The notes below the pieces were generated by a model that made no database searches, was not told the origin of the DNA, and saw nothing but the letters and a program-made list of their open reading frames with translations. From assembly GCA_950295325.1 (NCBI GenBank), contig OX485803.1, forward strand, positions 16,430,001 through 16,494,000: a DNA stretch of 64,000 nucleotides, given 5' to 3'. The stretch is from Polytrichum commune (lineage: Eukaryota; Streptophyta; Polytrichopsida; Polytrichales; Polytrichaceae). The position numbers and the translations under genes were made by a program. Shown here in pieces: positions 12,858 to 23,251 of this stretch; within the stretch, counting starts at the first letter, position 1; each line of letters opens with the position of its first letter.

Positions 12858-13931
12858 GTGAATAAAGCAACAATGCAAGTGAACAACAAGGTGGTTGGTG
12901 TTGAACGAAACCTTACAAAAGTAAAAAATCGCCTCAAGGAAGTGAGGATTTTGGGTGTCATTGGCATGGGTGGAATTGGGAAAACTACATTGGCAAATGT
13001 CATATTTCATGAATTGAAATCCACATACAATGCATCATATTTTGCCAAGGAATTGAAGAATGAAAGTGATTCACTTGGAATTCTATGTGACATGTTAACA
13101 AACTTTGGAGAAGATCCTAAAAACTTGCCAACAAATTTAGTGGATGCACAAAACATGTTGAAGCAATTTATGGTTGGTAAGAAGGTTCTCATAATATTGG
13201 ATGATGTAAAGCATCGAGATCAAATAGATAATCTTCTCCATCCGGATATTTTGAGGGACAACGCAGGCGTCACATTGATTATAACAACCTGCCATTGGGA
13301 TAAGATTAAAGATCTCGTTGGGGAGAATGGCAAAATAGAGGTTGACACATTGGATGAAAATGCAGCAAAGGAGCTTTTTATCCTTCATTCATGTGGGCCC
13401 GGAGGTTCCTTACCAATTGAATTTGGTGATATAGAAGGAAGAATTGTGGAAGCTTGCAATGGCTTGCCTTTAAGCCTAGGAGTATTGGGTGCATTTTTGC
13501 GGGATAAAAGGAGGTTGCGAAGTTGGGAGCGAGCATTACGAAGAATGAAAAGGGGAAGATGTTTGGATGGTAACAAAGAATCTGAAGACACGAAGCTTTG
13601 GAGCACATTGAGGATAAGCTTTGATGGATTGGAAATGGTTGAAAGAAATATGTTTTTGGACATAGCGTGCTTCTTTTGCAAGGACGTGTGGCCTGAAGGC
13701 ATGTCAATAGGTAGAGCCTTGTACGTGTGGACCATGAATGATATTCCCCCGATGAAATCATTCAATATATTGATAGAGCGGTCATTGGTAAATGTTGACA
13801 TATATGGAAACATAGAGATGCACGACCAACTTCGTGACATGGGACGAATGATCGTGCAAAAGGATGAAGAATACTTGGGCACTCGAGTTTGGGGCGTTGA
13901 TTTCATTCCATCGACTCCATCTACAAGCAAG
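12858..13931 (+). CDS. Kinase-NB-ARC-LRR immune receptor, exon 2 (NB-ARC)
   Basis: Joined in phase 0 to the kinase exon across a 159-bp intron (12699-12857, GT...TATGTAG). It encodes a complete NB-ARC nucleotide switch: P-loop GMGGIGKTTLA, kinase-2 KVLIILDDV, an RNBS-B-like VTLIITT, CNGLPLSLGVLG (GLPL), FLDIACFF (RNBS-D) and EMHDQLRDMG (MHD). The FLDIACFF form and the Asp at the end of kinase 2 are the TIR-NBS-LRR-like flavour. The exon ends at AGCAAG/GTGCGA, again phase 0. Without splicing the frame would stop at 13986. The domain ATP/ADP state normally controls receptor activation in the cytosol or nucleus. All key motifs are intact. Confidence 0.93.
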
Positions 13932-14196
13932 GTGCGAATTGTAATGAACGATTTGTATGACAAAGTTTGTTCCATGCTGTCTTTGTAAAGTCTATATAAA
14001 CAAAATGTGTAATTAGATTTGGATTATATTGGGCCGTTAGTTTCATGTTTATAACGGACAAGATATTTAAAATCAATTCAGATTCGTGTATAGTCTTTGC
14101 AATGATTCATTTTATTCCATCTTTCTGCAAAATAATATATGATTCTATTGATACTCTATTTGTTTTTTGATATAATTTTTACATCTTGCTAAGCAG

Positions 14197-14940
14197 GGCA
14201 CCAAGAAAGTTGAAGGTATATTGTACAAAAGATCGCGGTGCCATTTACAAGGTCAGAGTTTTTGTTTAGACTTAGATGTAAGCAATCTTCGCCTACTGAT
14301 AATTCATGATCATACCAACAATAATTCAACCGACTTCCAACTATTCAAAGTTCCTCTTTCACACAATCAAGAACATTTATGCCAATTGCAAGCCATAATT
14401 ATACATGGTAACTTTCAACAGTTACCAAACCAATTGTGGGAAATGCATTCATTGAAAAGCTTAGACATCAAAGGATTGGAAACTCTCAAAGCATTGCATG
14501 AGGGACTTGGAAATCTCACTTCTTTGACAAACCTTACATTGGAGGTATGTTGGGCATTGAGAACATTACCCGAGGGACTTGGAAACCTCACTTCTTTGAC
14601 AAACCTTCAATTGGAGGGATGTTGGAGATTGACAACATTACCCGAGGGACTTGGAAACCTCACTTCTTTGACAAACCTTCAATTGGAGGGATGTTGGAGA
14701 TTGACAACATTACCCGAGGGACTTGGAAACCTCACTTCTTTGACAAACCTTACATTGGAGGGATGTTCAAGATTGACAACATTACCCGAGGGACTTGGAA
14801 ACCTCACTTCTTTGACACAGTTTTCTTTGTCGTATTGTTCAAGCTTGACAACATTACCCGAGGGACTTGGAAACCTCACTTCTTTGACACAGTTTCCTTT
14901 GTCGTATTGTTCAAGCTTGACAACATTACCCGAGGGACTT
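14197..14940 (+). CDS. Kinase-NB-ARC-LRR immune receptor, exon 3, first LRR block
   Basis: The acceptor GCTAAGCAG is followed by GTKKVEGILY, the GT..EGI signature that opens the LRR-side exon in TIR-NBS-LRR-like genes. The phase is 0, so the reading frame runs through from NB-ARC. A linker then leads to 24-residue leucine-rich repeats of the type LTTLPEGLGNLTSLT, each encoded by 72 bp. The array is cut at 14940/14941, inside a repeat, by an antisense retroelement. It resumes at 18143. LRRs usually mediate autoinhibition and ligand or effector recognition. Two other forward frames and one reverse frame also stay open across the repeats and are not genes. Confidence 0.88.
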
Positions 14941-15439
14941 TCCATTGTTAAGCCACGCCTCGATCGCACGGGGGTGATGCCAAGTCCCGCCCGACTCGGT
15001 TCCCACTTTGCTCTTTCGAGACATGGGTTCATGACTCCCATGCGCCAACTCTCGTTAGCTCGCGGGTAGCACTTTTATGAGCACGCTCCATCACCTTGTC
15101 CCCGCCCGGACAAGCCCACAACTAAGAAGTTTCTTGGTTTTATCCAAGGCCCCTCCTAGCCATGGCCCCCAATTACTCGGCTTACCCAACCTAGTTTGGC
15201 ATGTCTATTCCCCCTCTTCCACTAACCAAGCACAAGTACAAGACTAGGACCTCATCTCATACTTTTCTCTTTGCACCACTAAAGTTTGGACTTTATTCCC
15301 TCAAGCCAAAGAACAAGTTCATGTTGTGGAGTAATTAACCTCGAAGCTAAGTGTGCTACTAGCGTCTCTTCCCCACTAAAGGAGATTGATGTCCTCATCA
15401 ATGCCTACGCTTCATTTCATTGGAGTGTCTAGCCTTAGT

Positions 15440-16572
15440 TTCTTCAAAGTGCTTTACCAATTCCTTGCCGTTCATCATGTCTCTTGCCGCTACCCAAACG
15501 GCTTCTTTCTCATGGTATCCTCACCATTTCACCAACTACTTCTTTGTACATTTTCTTTCATTTTCACTTGGGCTTCCTACACTTGGGGATGCCCTCCTAC
15601 CTCATGTTCCAAATGACGTCCACAAGGTCGGGACGTGGCCTAATCACTTGCTTGTGTTCAGGCCACAAGGTGTCGTCCTAAAATGACTTTCGTAATGAGA
15701 CATGAAATGTCGGATGCACTTTGATCTCCGGCAGTAATTCCAATCTATACATGTCCTTGAACACTTGTTGCACAATGAAAAACAAAGCTCCAATTTTGGA
15801 CATGAACTTTGGAGTGAGGCCTTCCGGCTAAGTGAAGTTGTTCACATTCAACAACACCTTTTGGCCCACCTCATTCTCCACTTCGCGTCTTCCGGCATTG
15901 ACTTGCACTTCGTAGCACCTTCGGGCTTTCTCCACCAACAACTTGGTCATCTCCAAGACTTGTTCACCATCCTTGGCCAAATCCTCACCATGTTGGTTGA
16001 ACTCTAGTGTTGAATGTGCCCCCTCGAGAGCTAGGTTAATAGGTTGGAGCGCATCCACTCCATAAGCCACCACGAAAGACCACCCCTTGGTAGCCAAGTG
16101 CGTGGCTACATTGCAATTACACTCCGCTCGACCCACATAGTCTGCCAAATCTCCTTGGTCCGCCCCCACCAAGTTCCTCAAGTATTGCTTCAAGACTCCA
16201 TTCACATCCTCCGCTTTCTCATCCACTTGGGAATGCAAGGTCGTGCTAAACCTTAGTTTCATTCCGACCTCCTTAGAGAAATGCACTTGTGAACTTTGGA
16301 TCTTGATCCCACACAATCACTCTTGGCAACCCGTGGTGCCTCAACCATCCTTTGAGAAAAGGCTATGCGGTCTCCAACGCGGTGGCGGTTTCCACAATCG
16401 GCACCATGTGTGCCAACTTGGCAAACCGCTCAACCATCAACAAGATGGCATCATATCCATGTGACTCCGGCAAACTTGTGATCAAGTCCATGTACATACT
16501 ATGCCATGGCGCCGACGGGATAGGCAACGGTTGCAAGAAACCGCCTTGCTTTTGGTAAGAGACTCGGTTCAC
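15440..16572 (-). pseudogene. Ty3 integrase and chromodomain remnant
   Basis: The upstream part carries the integrase core lead-in (LPIPSAPW, then MDLITSLPESHGYDAILLMV). A later frame carries the TTLHSQVDEKAEDVNGVLKQ type motif of the third catalytic region. The LVKW-stop-GYHEKEAVWV stretch near 15490-15535 is a chromodomain, which directs integration in chromoviruses. Frameshifts and stops separate the pieces, so no functional product is expected. Confidence 0.8.
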
Positions 16573-17249
16573 TTGGTACTTTGATTCAAGCCTTCACAAA
16601 GTGGGCTATATCTTCCTTTATGCACCGCCAATGGTACCTCCATGATACCATTCTATGGCGATTTTTTCTTTCTCCTCTAAGGCCGGCAATAGGACTATCA
16701 AATTCCTCCTTCAAAACCGATAGCCTCTACTTGCCTTGTGGCACATACACCCAACTTTGCTTGCACTTGAACAATCCGTCCACCAACTTAACCTCTTTGA
16801 GCACCTTGCTCTTGTGAAGCTCACCTAAAAGCTTTTGTGCTTTGGGGTAGTTAATTTACCCCTCCCATATCTTGCATCACAAGTTTCCTTCGCCGGCACA
16901 CATTAGCCACAAGGTTTGGATGGTTCTCATTGCTTGGAAATTTTCCGGTCTACTTCGCGCATCCGGCACCACATTTCTACGGTCCGGTTTGTGGATCAAA
17001 TCCACCTTCATAAGCGCCAAACTATCATGTCACTGCAATGACTTGGCGCTCACTTACGCTTGAATGTCAAAATTCTTTTAGGACACATTGTCCATGTAGA
17101 CCTTTGCTTTGTGCAACCCCAAATAGTGTCGCCACATCTTCAAGCAATGCACTACGGCAAAGAAATTCTTTGTCATGAGTTGGTTGTCTTATTTGACAAC
17201 CATCGAGCTTCATGCTCCCATATGCAATGGCCATCCAATTACACATAAT

Positions 17250-17880
17250 CCACCATTGGCAAAGTCGCTCACCCCCGTATGCACCTCAAAAGGTTTGTCA
17301 AGCTCCGCGAACTTGAGCACGGGCGTCTAAGAACACTTGCTCTCAAGCTCCCCAAAGACTTGGTGGCAAGGCTCATCCCACTCTTGGGATAGTCATTTCT
17401 TCCACAAGTCGGATAAGGTCGGATAACCATCAAGCTTAACGCTCTCATATGCAATGGCCATCCATCCTATGTTAACCATCTGCCAATGGCAAAGTCACTC
17501 GCCCCCGTATGCACCTTAAAAGGTTTGTCAAATTTCGCAAACTTAAGCACGGGCGGCGAAGAGAACTTCGTCTTAAGCTCCTTAAAGACTTTGTGGCAAG
17601 GCTCATCCCACTCTTGGGATAACCATTTCTTGCACAAGCCGGACAAGGTTCGACAATCATGGAGCTTAATGCTCCCACAAGCAATGGTCATCCATCTTGG
17701 ATCAACATCCACCAATGGTAAAATCCTTCGCCTCCATGTGCACCTCAAAATGCTTATGAAAACCCGGAAACTTAACCACATCTTGTGAAGAGAACTTGCT
17801 CTTGAGCTCCCCAAAGGCTTGGCGACAAGGCTCATCCCACTCTTGGGATAGCCATTTCCCTCAATAAGTTGAATAAGGTC
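17250..17880 (-). repeat. Triplicated RNase H segment, about 230-bp period
   Basis: The sequence around GCTCATCCCACTCTTGGGAT occurs three times, about 230 bp apart (near 17371, 17601 and 17830). Each copy encodes the start of a Ty3 RNase H domain (SQEWDEPCHKVF type) on the minus strand. Tandem triplication of a short pol segment is not part of a functional element. It shows local amplification after or during decay. Confidence 0.8.
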
Positions 17881-18142
17881 CTAACAACCTTCAAAAACTC
17901 TCGAATGAAGTGGTGGTAGTAGTTGGCTAGGCCAACAAATGACCAAAGCCCTTTTTGAATGAAGGGCCAATTCTCCTTTTGGATTGCCTTCACATTCTTC
18001 ATGTTCGTCCACCAACTTCCTTTGTCACCACATACCTCAAGAACTCAATCTCTCGTTGAACAAAGTTGTTTTTCACTCCTTGGCGGTAACTTTTTGGGCA
18101 ACACATTGGTGAATACATCCTTTTATTTCACCAACATCCCAC

Positions 18143-19476
18143 CAAAGCTTCAATTGGAGGGATGTTCAAGATTGACAACATTACCCGAGGGATTTGGAAA
18201 CCTCACTTCTTTCACAGAGCTTAAGTTGTGGGGTTGTTCAAGCTTGACAACATTACCCGAGGGACTTGGAAACCTCATTTTTTTGACGATGCTTGAGTTG
18301 TGGTGTTGTTCAAGGTTGACAACATTACCCGAGGGACTTGGAAACCTCACTTCTTTGACAGAGCTTCAATTGGAGACATGTTCAAGCTTGACAACATTAC
18401 CCGAGGGACTTGGAAACCTCACTTCTTTGACATACCTTGTATTGGAGGGATGTTCAAGCTTGACAACATTACCCGAGGGTTTTGGAAACCTCACTTCTTT
18501 GAGAAGGGTTTTTAGGTGGCATTGTTCAAGCTTGACAACATTACCAGAGGGACTTGGAAACCTCACTTCTTTGACGGAACTTAACTTGTGGCATTGTTCA
18601 AGCTTGACAACATTACCTGAGGGACTTGGAAACCTCACTTCTTTGACGGAACTTAACTTGTGGCATTGTTCAAGCTTGACAACATTACCCGAGGGACTTG
18701 GAAACCTCACTTCTTTGATGATCCTTATATTGATAGGTTGTTCAAGCTTGAGAACATTACCCGAGGGACTTGGAAACCTCACTTCTTTGACAAAGCTTCA
18801 ATTGGAGGGATGTTCAAGCTTGACAACATTACCCGAGGGACTTGGAAACCTCACTTCTTTGAGACACCTTGCATTGGGGAGTTGTTCAAGCTTGACAACA
18901 TTACCCGAGGGACTTGGAAACCTCACTTCTTTGAGACACCTTGCATTGGGGAGTTGTTCAAGCTTGACAACATTACCCGAGGGACTTGGAAACCTCACTT
19001 CTTTGAGACACCTTGCATTGGGGAGTTGTTCAAGCTTGACAACATTACCCGAGGGACTTGGAAACCTCACTTCTTTGAGACACCTTGCATTGGGGAGTTG
19101 TTCAAGCTTGACAACATTACCCGAGGGACTTGGAAACCTCACTTCTTTGAGACACCTTGCATTGGGGAGTTGTTCAAGCTTGACAACATTACCCGAGGGA
19201 CTTGGAAACCTCACTTCTTTGAGACACCTTGCATTGGGGAGTTGTTCAAGCTTGACAACATTACCCAAGGGACTTGGAAACCTCACTTCTTTGACAAAGC
19301 TTCAATTGGAGGGATGTTCAAGCTTGACAACATTACCCGAGGGATTTGGAAACCTCACTTCTTTGACAGAGCTTCAATTGGAGAGATGTTCAAGCTTGAC
19401 AACATTACATGAGGGACTTGGAAACCTCACTTCTTTGACAACGCTTCAATTGGAGGGATGTTGAAGCTTGACAACA
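18143..19476 (+). CDS. Kinase-NB-ARC-LRR immune receptor, exon 3, second LRR block (truncated)
   Basis: The 72-bp LRR array resumes in the same repeat register after the antisense retroelement and runs for about 18 more units. The last complete phrase is LQLEGC, followed by TGA (19462-19464) where other units have TCA (Ser). The repeat then breaks at about 19477, where TGTGAGCCCAAG begins the next retroelement. The 3' end of the gene is not in the window. With two retroelement interruptions and a stop, the LRR part is very likely non-functional as drawn, although the upstream kinase and NB-ARC exons are intact. Confidence 0.85.
18861..19292 (+). repeat. Six near-identical 72-bp LRR units
   Basis: Six consecutive units of exactly 72 bp (432 bp) begin GAGACACCTTGCATTGGGG and encode LRHLALGSCSSLTTLPEG followed by LGNLTS. 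Apart from one CCCGAG to CCCAAG change near the end they appear identical, while neighbouring units differ. This points to recent unequal exchange. Confidence 0.9.
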
Positions 19477-21279
19477 TGTGAGCCCAAGTTGATGTGCCCA
19501 CATGTGTGCTAGGACTAGAAACCAATTAGACTTAGGATTTGAGTTGAATTAAACCAACAAAAACATAAATAGAGTGCTAGCTTTAAGTTTAATTCGAATT
19601 AAGTGTAAGGGGGTTAGTGGGGTATTCGGTGTTGATGGGGACTAGTTAGATTCGTTAAATTAGATTCTCGGGTGTTAAATGCTTAGTGCTGGCCAATTGG
19701 ACTTGGTGTTGGGATTTAAACGTTTTAGATAGGGCTTTGTGGTGTTCTTTTAAGGCTGCGACATGGTTTATTTTGGGCTCGAAGCCGTTAAGGGCAAGTT
19801 GGCTTGCCGGAATTCCGGATCGGTGGATGAGGGGGGGGGGGTCCCCTGTTCGGTTACTCTCTTCCCTTTCTTCTCTCTCTTTAGGTGTGCATGCGGCAGG
19901 GCTTGAGGGCGGAGCCCTGTGAAAAATGTTGGTTGCTGGAATTCCATGCTGCCAAAAAATGCTAGCAAATGCAGGTATGGATACAAAGCATGGATCGTGC
20001 AAGTGGCTTCGGAGGGTTGCCACAAGGTCACGGCTGGTTGGAGCTTGGCCGAGGTGCCAAACAGAGCAGGCAGAGAGGAGAAGCTCGGTGGCAGGAGAAT
20101 GAGATTCTGGCTAAATTTGTGATGAAGATGCCTACTAGGTTCCGGCAAGACTATGGTCGTCGAATTGGCGTTAGAAAAGGAGCTCTAGCATAATGCAGGA
20201 GCCAGCGGCCACTTTGGAGGGATGGTCAGAGTGAAAACAACGATTGAAGCAGCAAGGACAGGGTGTATTTAGCTTCGACACAGTGTTGTGACCACCACTG
20301 GAATCACATTCAGCGAACTGCAAGCTGGGAATTGGAGGAGGTTCGAGGAGAGCAGTAGAGCAGACTGAAGGGTAGAGGAGGCATCGTGAATTCAGTGGTT
20401 GAGTCCGGGAGAGATCTGTGAGCGAATTGATCAATAGTCAGCAGCCAAGGGAGAAGCGCATTAATTGACTCAAAAATCAAGGTAAATGTTATAGACTACT
20501 GCGCTGGTTGAAACTCATTCTTCGAATGCTCGCAGTTGGGAGGGGAAAAGTCAAATTTGAAGAGGTTTGTGCACAGCACATCAACTGCTTCCAGCTTCGA
20601 GGGTTGCAGTTACAAGGTGGGTTGGGTTTCTGTCACCGAACGCTACTGTTGGGGGCGAACCAAGTGGACTGTCATCAACGCAGAAGGGGGGTTTCTGAAG
20701 GACGATCAGGGGCCTGAAGGGGAGGCTACCGGCCGCTAGAATACAGACGTTCTAACTAGGGACGGGCAGTTTGAGCCCAAAATGAGTGCTCACATGTGAC
20801 CTTATGCTATGGGAGTATTAAGATTAAAGTTGCACCTTAGGATTATTTATACAAAACATTAAAAAAATGTGAGTTTTAGTTTAGCAGTAGGATTAAGTTA
20901 ATGGCGAGTGTGGATTGATTTATGAGGGTCTCAAGCGAGCTTAGGCTAGACAAATGTTTGAATTAGGCTAGAGTGGTGGTGGCTTAGGCTTTTAGTGTTG
21001 TTAGCTTTGAGTACTATCACTGGTTGTTTAGAAAGGGGGTCTCTGCCCTCGGAAGATAGAGCTGGGACCTTCGGAGCCAGGGCTGGGAGGCTCCTAGAAT
21101 GCTCGGGAGAGGAGGAAAAAACTCTCTCTTCGGTTGTGAGCAGGGTTGACAGGGAGGCGCCGCCGAGGGTGGTGGCAGCTGAAGAAAAACAAGCACGGAG
21201 CTGCTACCGGATGTAGAGGGAGCGAGGGCTGAATGCCCACCGAATTGAAGGGCGAGGGGCAACGGTAGGGGAAGAGATT

Positions 21280-21289
21280 ATGAGGCAGT
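21280..21289. repeat. Left 10-bp target site duplication of the MULE
   Basis: ATGAGGCAGT, identical to 42228-42237. It lies 12 bp outside the inverted motif TATGTGAGCG, at exactly the same distance as the right-hand copy. Confidence 0.88.
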
Positions 21290-21334
21290 GGGAAACTCAA
21301 GTATGTGAGCGTAGAGCGGAGAGCGGAGAGCATA
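21290..21334 (+). repeat. Left terminal inverted repeat of the MULE
   Basis: Contains TATGTGAGCG at 21302-21311, then GGAGAGC-type subrepeats ending GAGCATA at 21334. The inverse lies at 42175-42227. The outermost 12 bases match at only 5 positions beyond the shared GG start and spacing. Confidence 0.8.
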
Positions 21335-22530
21335 AATTTTTGGTATAAATTTTGACAGAAAGTGGGTGTATTACCGTGGGTTTAGGGGGTATTAGTAGAA
21401 ACATTTGTTGAAAAGGGAGCCCAATTCCGTTGAAATATACATAAATTAGGGCTGACGTCAGCACTATGTGAGCCCAATATCGTGCCCACATGCGTTCTTA
21501 ACATTAAAACTTATAAAGCCCTTGGTGGTGAGTGTTTCATTAAGGAGGTTCACATGTCAGGGGTGGAGTTAGATTCAGATCTATTATTTCAATCCTAACA
21601 CACCCTAGTATCAATGTCACATCACAATCTAAATGACTAACTATTCCATCATCTATTGTATTGCTTTGGGCTTCCTCCCCCTTATCTCACATTGGGTTCA
21701 ACCCTTTTAGGCATCGATATTAACTAACCCAGCTTAGCCTTAGTAGCAACCAGCAGCTTGGCTGCAACCAGAACCCAGCTTAGCCTTAATAGCAACCAGC
21801 AGCTTGGTTGCAACCAGAACCCAGCTTAGCCGCAGTAGTCCAGCAGCTTGGCTGCAACCAGAACCCAACTTAGTCTCAGTAGCACCAGCAGTTTGGCTGC
21901 AACCAGAACCCAACTTAGCCTCAGTAGCACCAGCAGCTCGGCTGCAACCAGAACCCAGCGCCGCAGTAGTCCAGCAACAACCTTAAGCTGCAATAGTCTA
22001 ATCCACACTTGCTAGTTAACCCCGCTAAGCCCCTAACTAACACCGCTAATTAACTTCACTAATTCGCTAAACATCCCTTCCTAATTCACACATTGTCCTA
22101 GCTCTAAGAGCTCAAGACTTCTAGAGAAGGGAATTAACTATACTTAAGGGCTAATCCACAAACTAATTAGATTAGCAGTAATAAATGAAGAATGCAATGC
22201 GGGTAGTATGAATTGGAGTGTATTGTGTGGTGTGCAACTTAAGTATTATTGAATACTTATGATTTAATGAAACAAGGAGGAGGTGTGTGAGGCACCAACC
22301 TTTTATTGGAATGGGTGTATGCTAGATTGTTTTGTGACTAGAAGTTAAGAGATCCGAACAATGAAGGAAAAATGAAGAATGCAATGCGGGTTGACATTAT
22401 GAATATGAAATAATGGAGAGAAAGAATGAGACTTGCGCCGGATATAAAAAATAAAACCAACATACAACTTTTTTTAAAGCCGGAAAACAACAACAAACTG
22501 AGTTATAATCTCCAACACCAAAATCATAAA
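21335..22530. other. MULE left subterminal region with minisatellite, no gene
   Basis: From about 21728 to 21985 there are roughly five imperfect units of about 45-50 bp built on CAGCAGCTTGGCTGCAACCA and CCCAGCTTAGCC. The phrase AATGAAGAATGCAATGCGGG occurs twice (near 22182 and 22370). Near 21466-21495 a short sequence resembles the start of the surrounding Ty3 element (TGTGAGCCCAA...GTGCCCACATG). I see no coding region here. Confidence 0.7.
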
Positions 22531-23246
22531 CTAAGGGCTTGGAGAACATTCCCTATCACTCTCCTCACCCTCATTTGCTTCTAGCAAGAAAAGATTTCGA
22601 GCTCCATGCGAGAAATGACGAACGCGAGGAGGAGGTGGGGACTCCGCCTTCGCAAAGCAATCCGCCATTGCACTAGCATACGGGGGAAGCTCAAATGGCT
22701 TCGGAGGACTTGAAAACATGTCTCGACGAATGACTGCGTCCTCCACTGGCTCTCTAAACACCCAAGCAAAAGGATTAGAAACATGATGACACTGGAAAAT
22801 GAGAACCTGAAATCAAGGCAAACATGGCAAAATATAGAAATCAAACTTACGCACAAAGGAATCCGAATGCCCGTTTGGTCATCTTCTGAGGAGGATCAAA
22901 GATAGATGTAGACGGTGCGGCAACTGAGCGAGATATACGCGCAGGCTGGAGATCGCGCATGGGGAGTAGGAGTGCATTGAAAATGATGGGGTCATTCTCA
23001 AGAGCCACAATATGCCGCTCAAGGGAGCGACATGCTGTAATCGAACTACCTAAAGCAAAGAGAGGTAAAATGTTAGTATGGAAACTAGTGAAGAAAAAAT
23101 AACCGAAAATTCAAAGTAAGGATGATGCTGAAAGAGAATGCGTACCTACACCACATTGCCAGTCCATAATAACATCATTCTTGTCGGTGATAGTAGCAAA
23201 AATGATAGAGAAAAAAACATGATGCTTTTCGCGAGCACCTCTCCAG
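22531..23246 (-). CDS. Methyltransferase motif I / SAM-binding part, last exons
   Basis: With the insertion removed, the exon reads through TITDKNDVIMDWQCGVG and is spliced to SSITACRSLERHIVALENDP. This is the glycine-rich SAM-binding motif I and the acidic loop after it, as in bacterial DNA adenine methyltransferases (canonical DPFxGxG ... GxE). Asp and GxG are kept; the usual Phe is replaced. The final two exons (23049-22851 and 22753-22531) add an acidic, Pro-rich tail ending at TAG 22531-22533. Confidence 0.78.
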
Positions 23247-23251
23247 GGTAT

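Larger units (their letters stand above)
14941..18142 (-). mobile_element. Decayed Ty3/chromovirus inserted antisense in the LRR exon
   Basis: On the minus strand the order is RNase H start (from about 17850), integrase core (16572-16363, with SMYMDLITSLPESHGYDAIL-like spacing), integrase C-half (16316-15828), and a chromodomain-like stretch ending GYHEKEAVWV near 15490. This is the pol order of Ty3 chromoviruses. Many stops and frame breaks show it is dead. The left edge is followed within a few bases by TGTTAAGCC, a possible LTR end. The right edge abuts CAAAGCTTCAATTGG of the LRR array. No full LTR pair or clear target duplication was found, so the 5' part is probably deleted. Confidence 0.85.

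Noticed and set aside
18150-19412. Long open frames in other phases over the LRR array (forward TRGTWKPHFF type and reverse SPSGNVVKLEQ type)
   Set aside because: They are shadows of a 72-bp repeat whose length is a multiple of three; only the LPEGLGNLTSL frame matches a protein family and joins the upstream exon.
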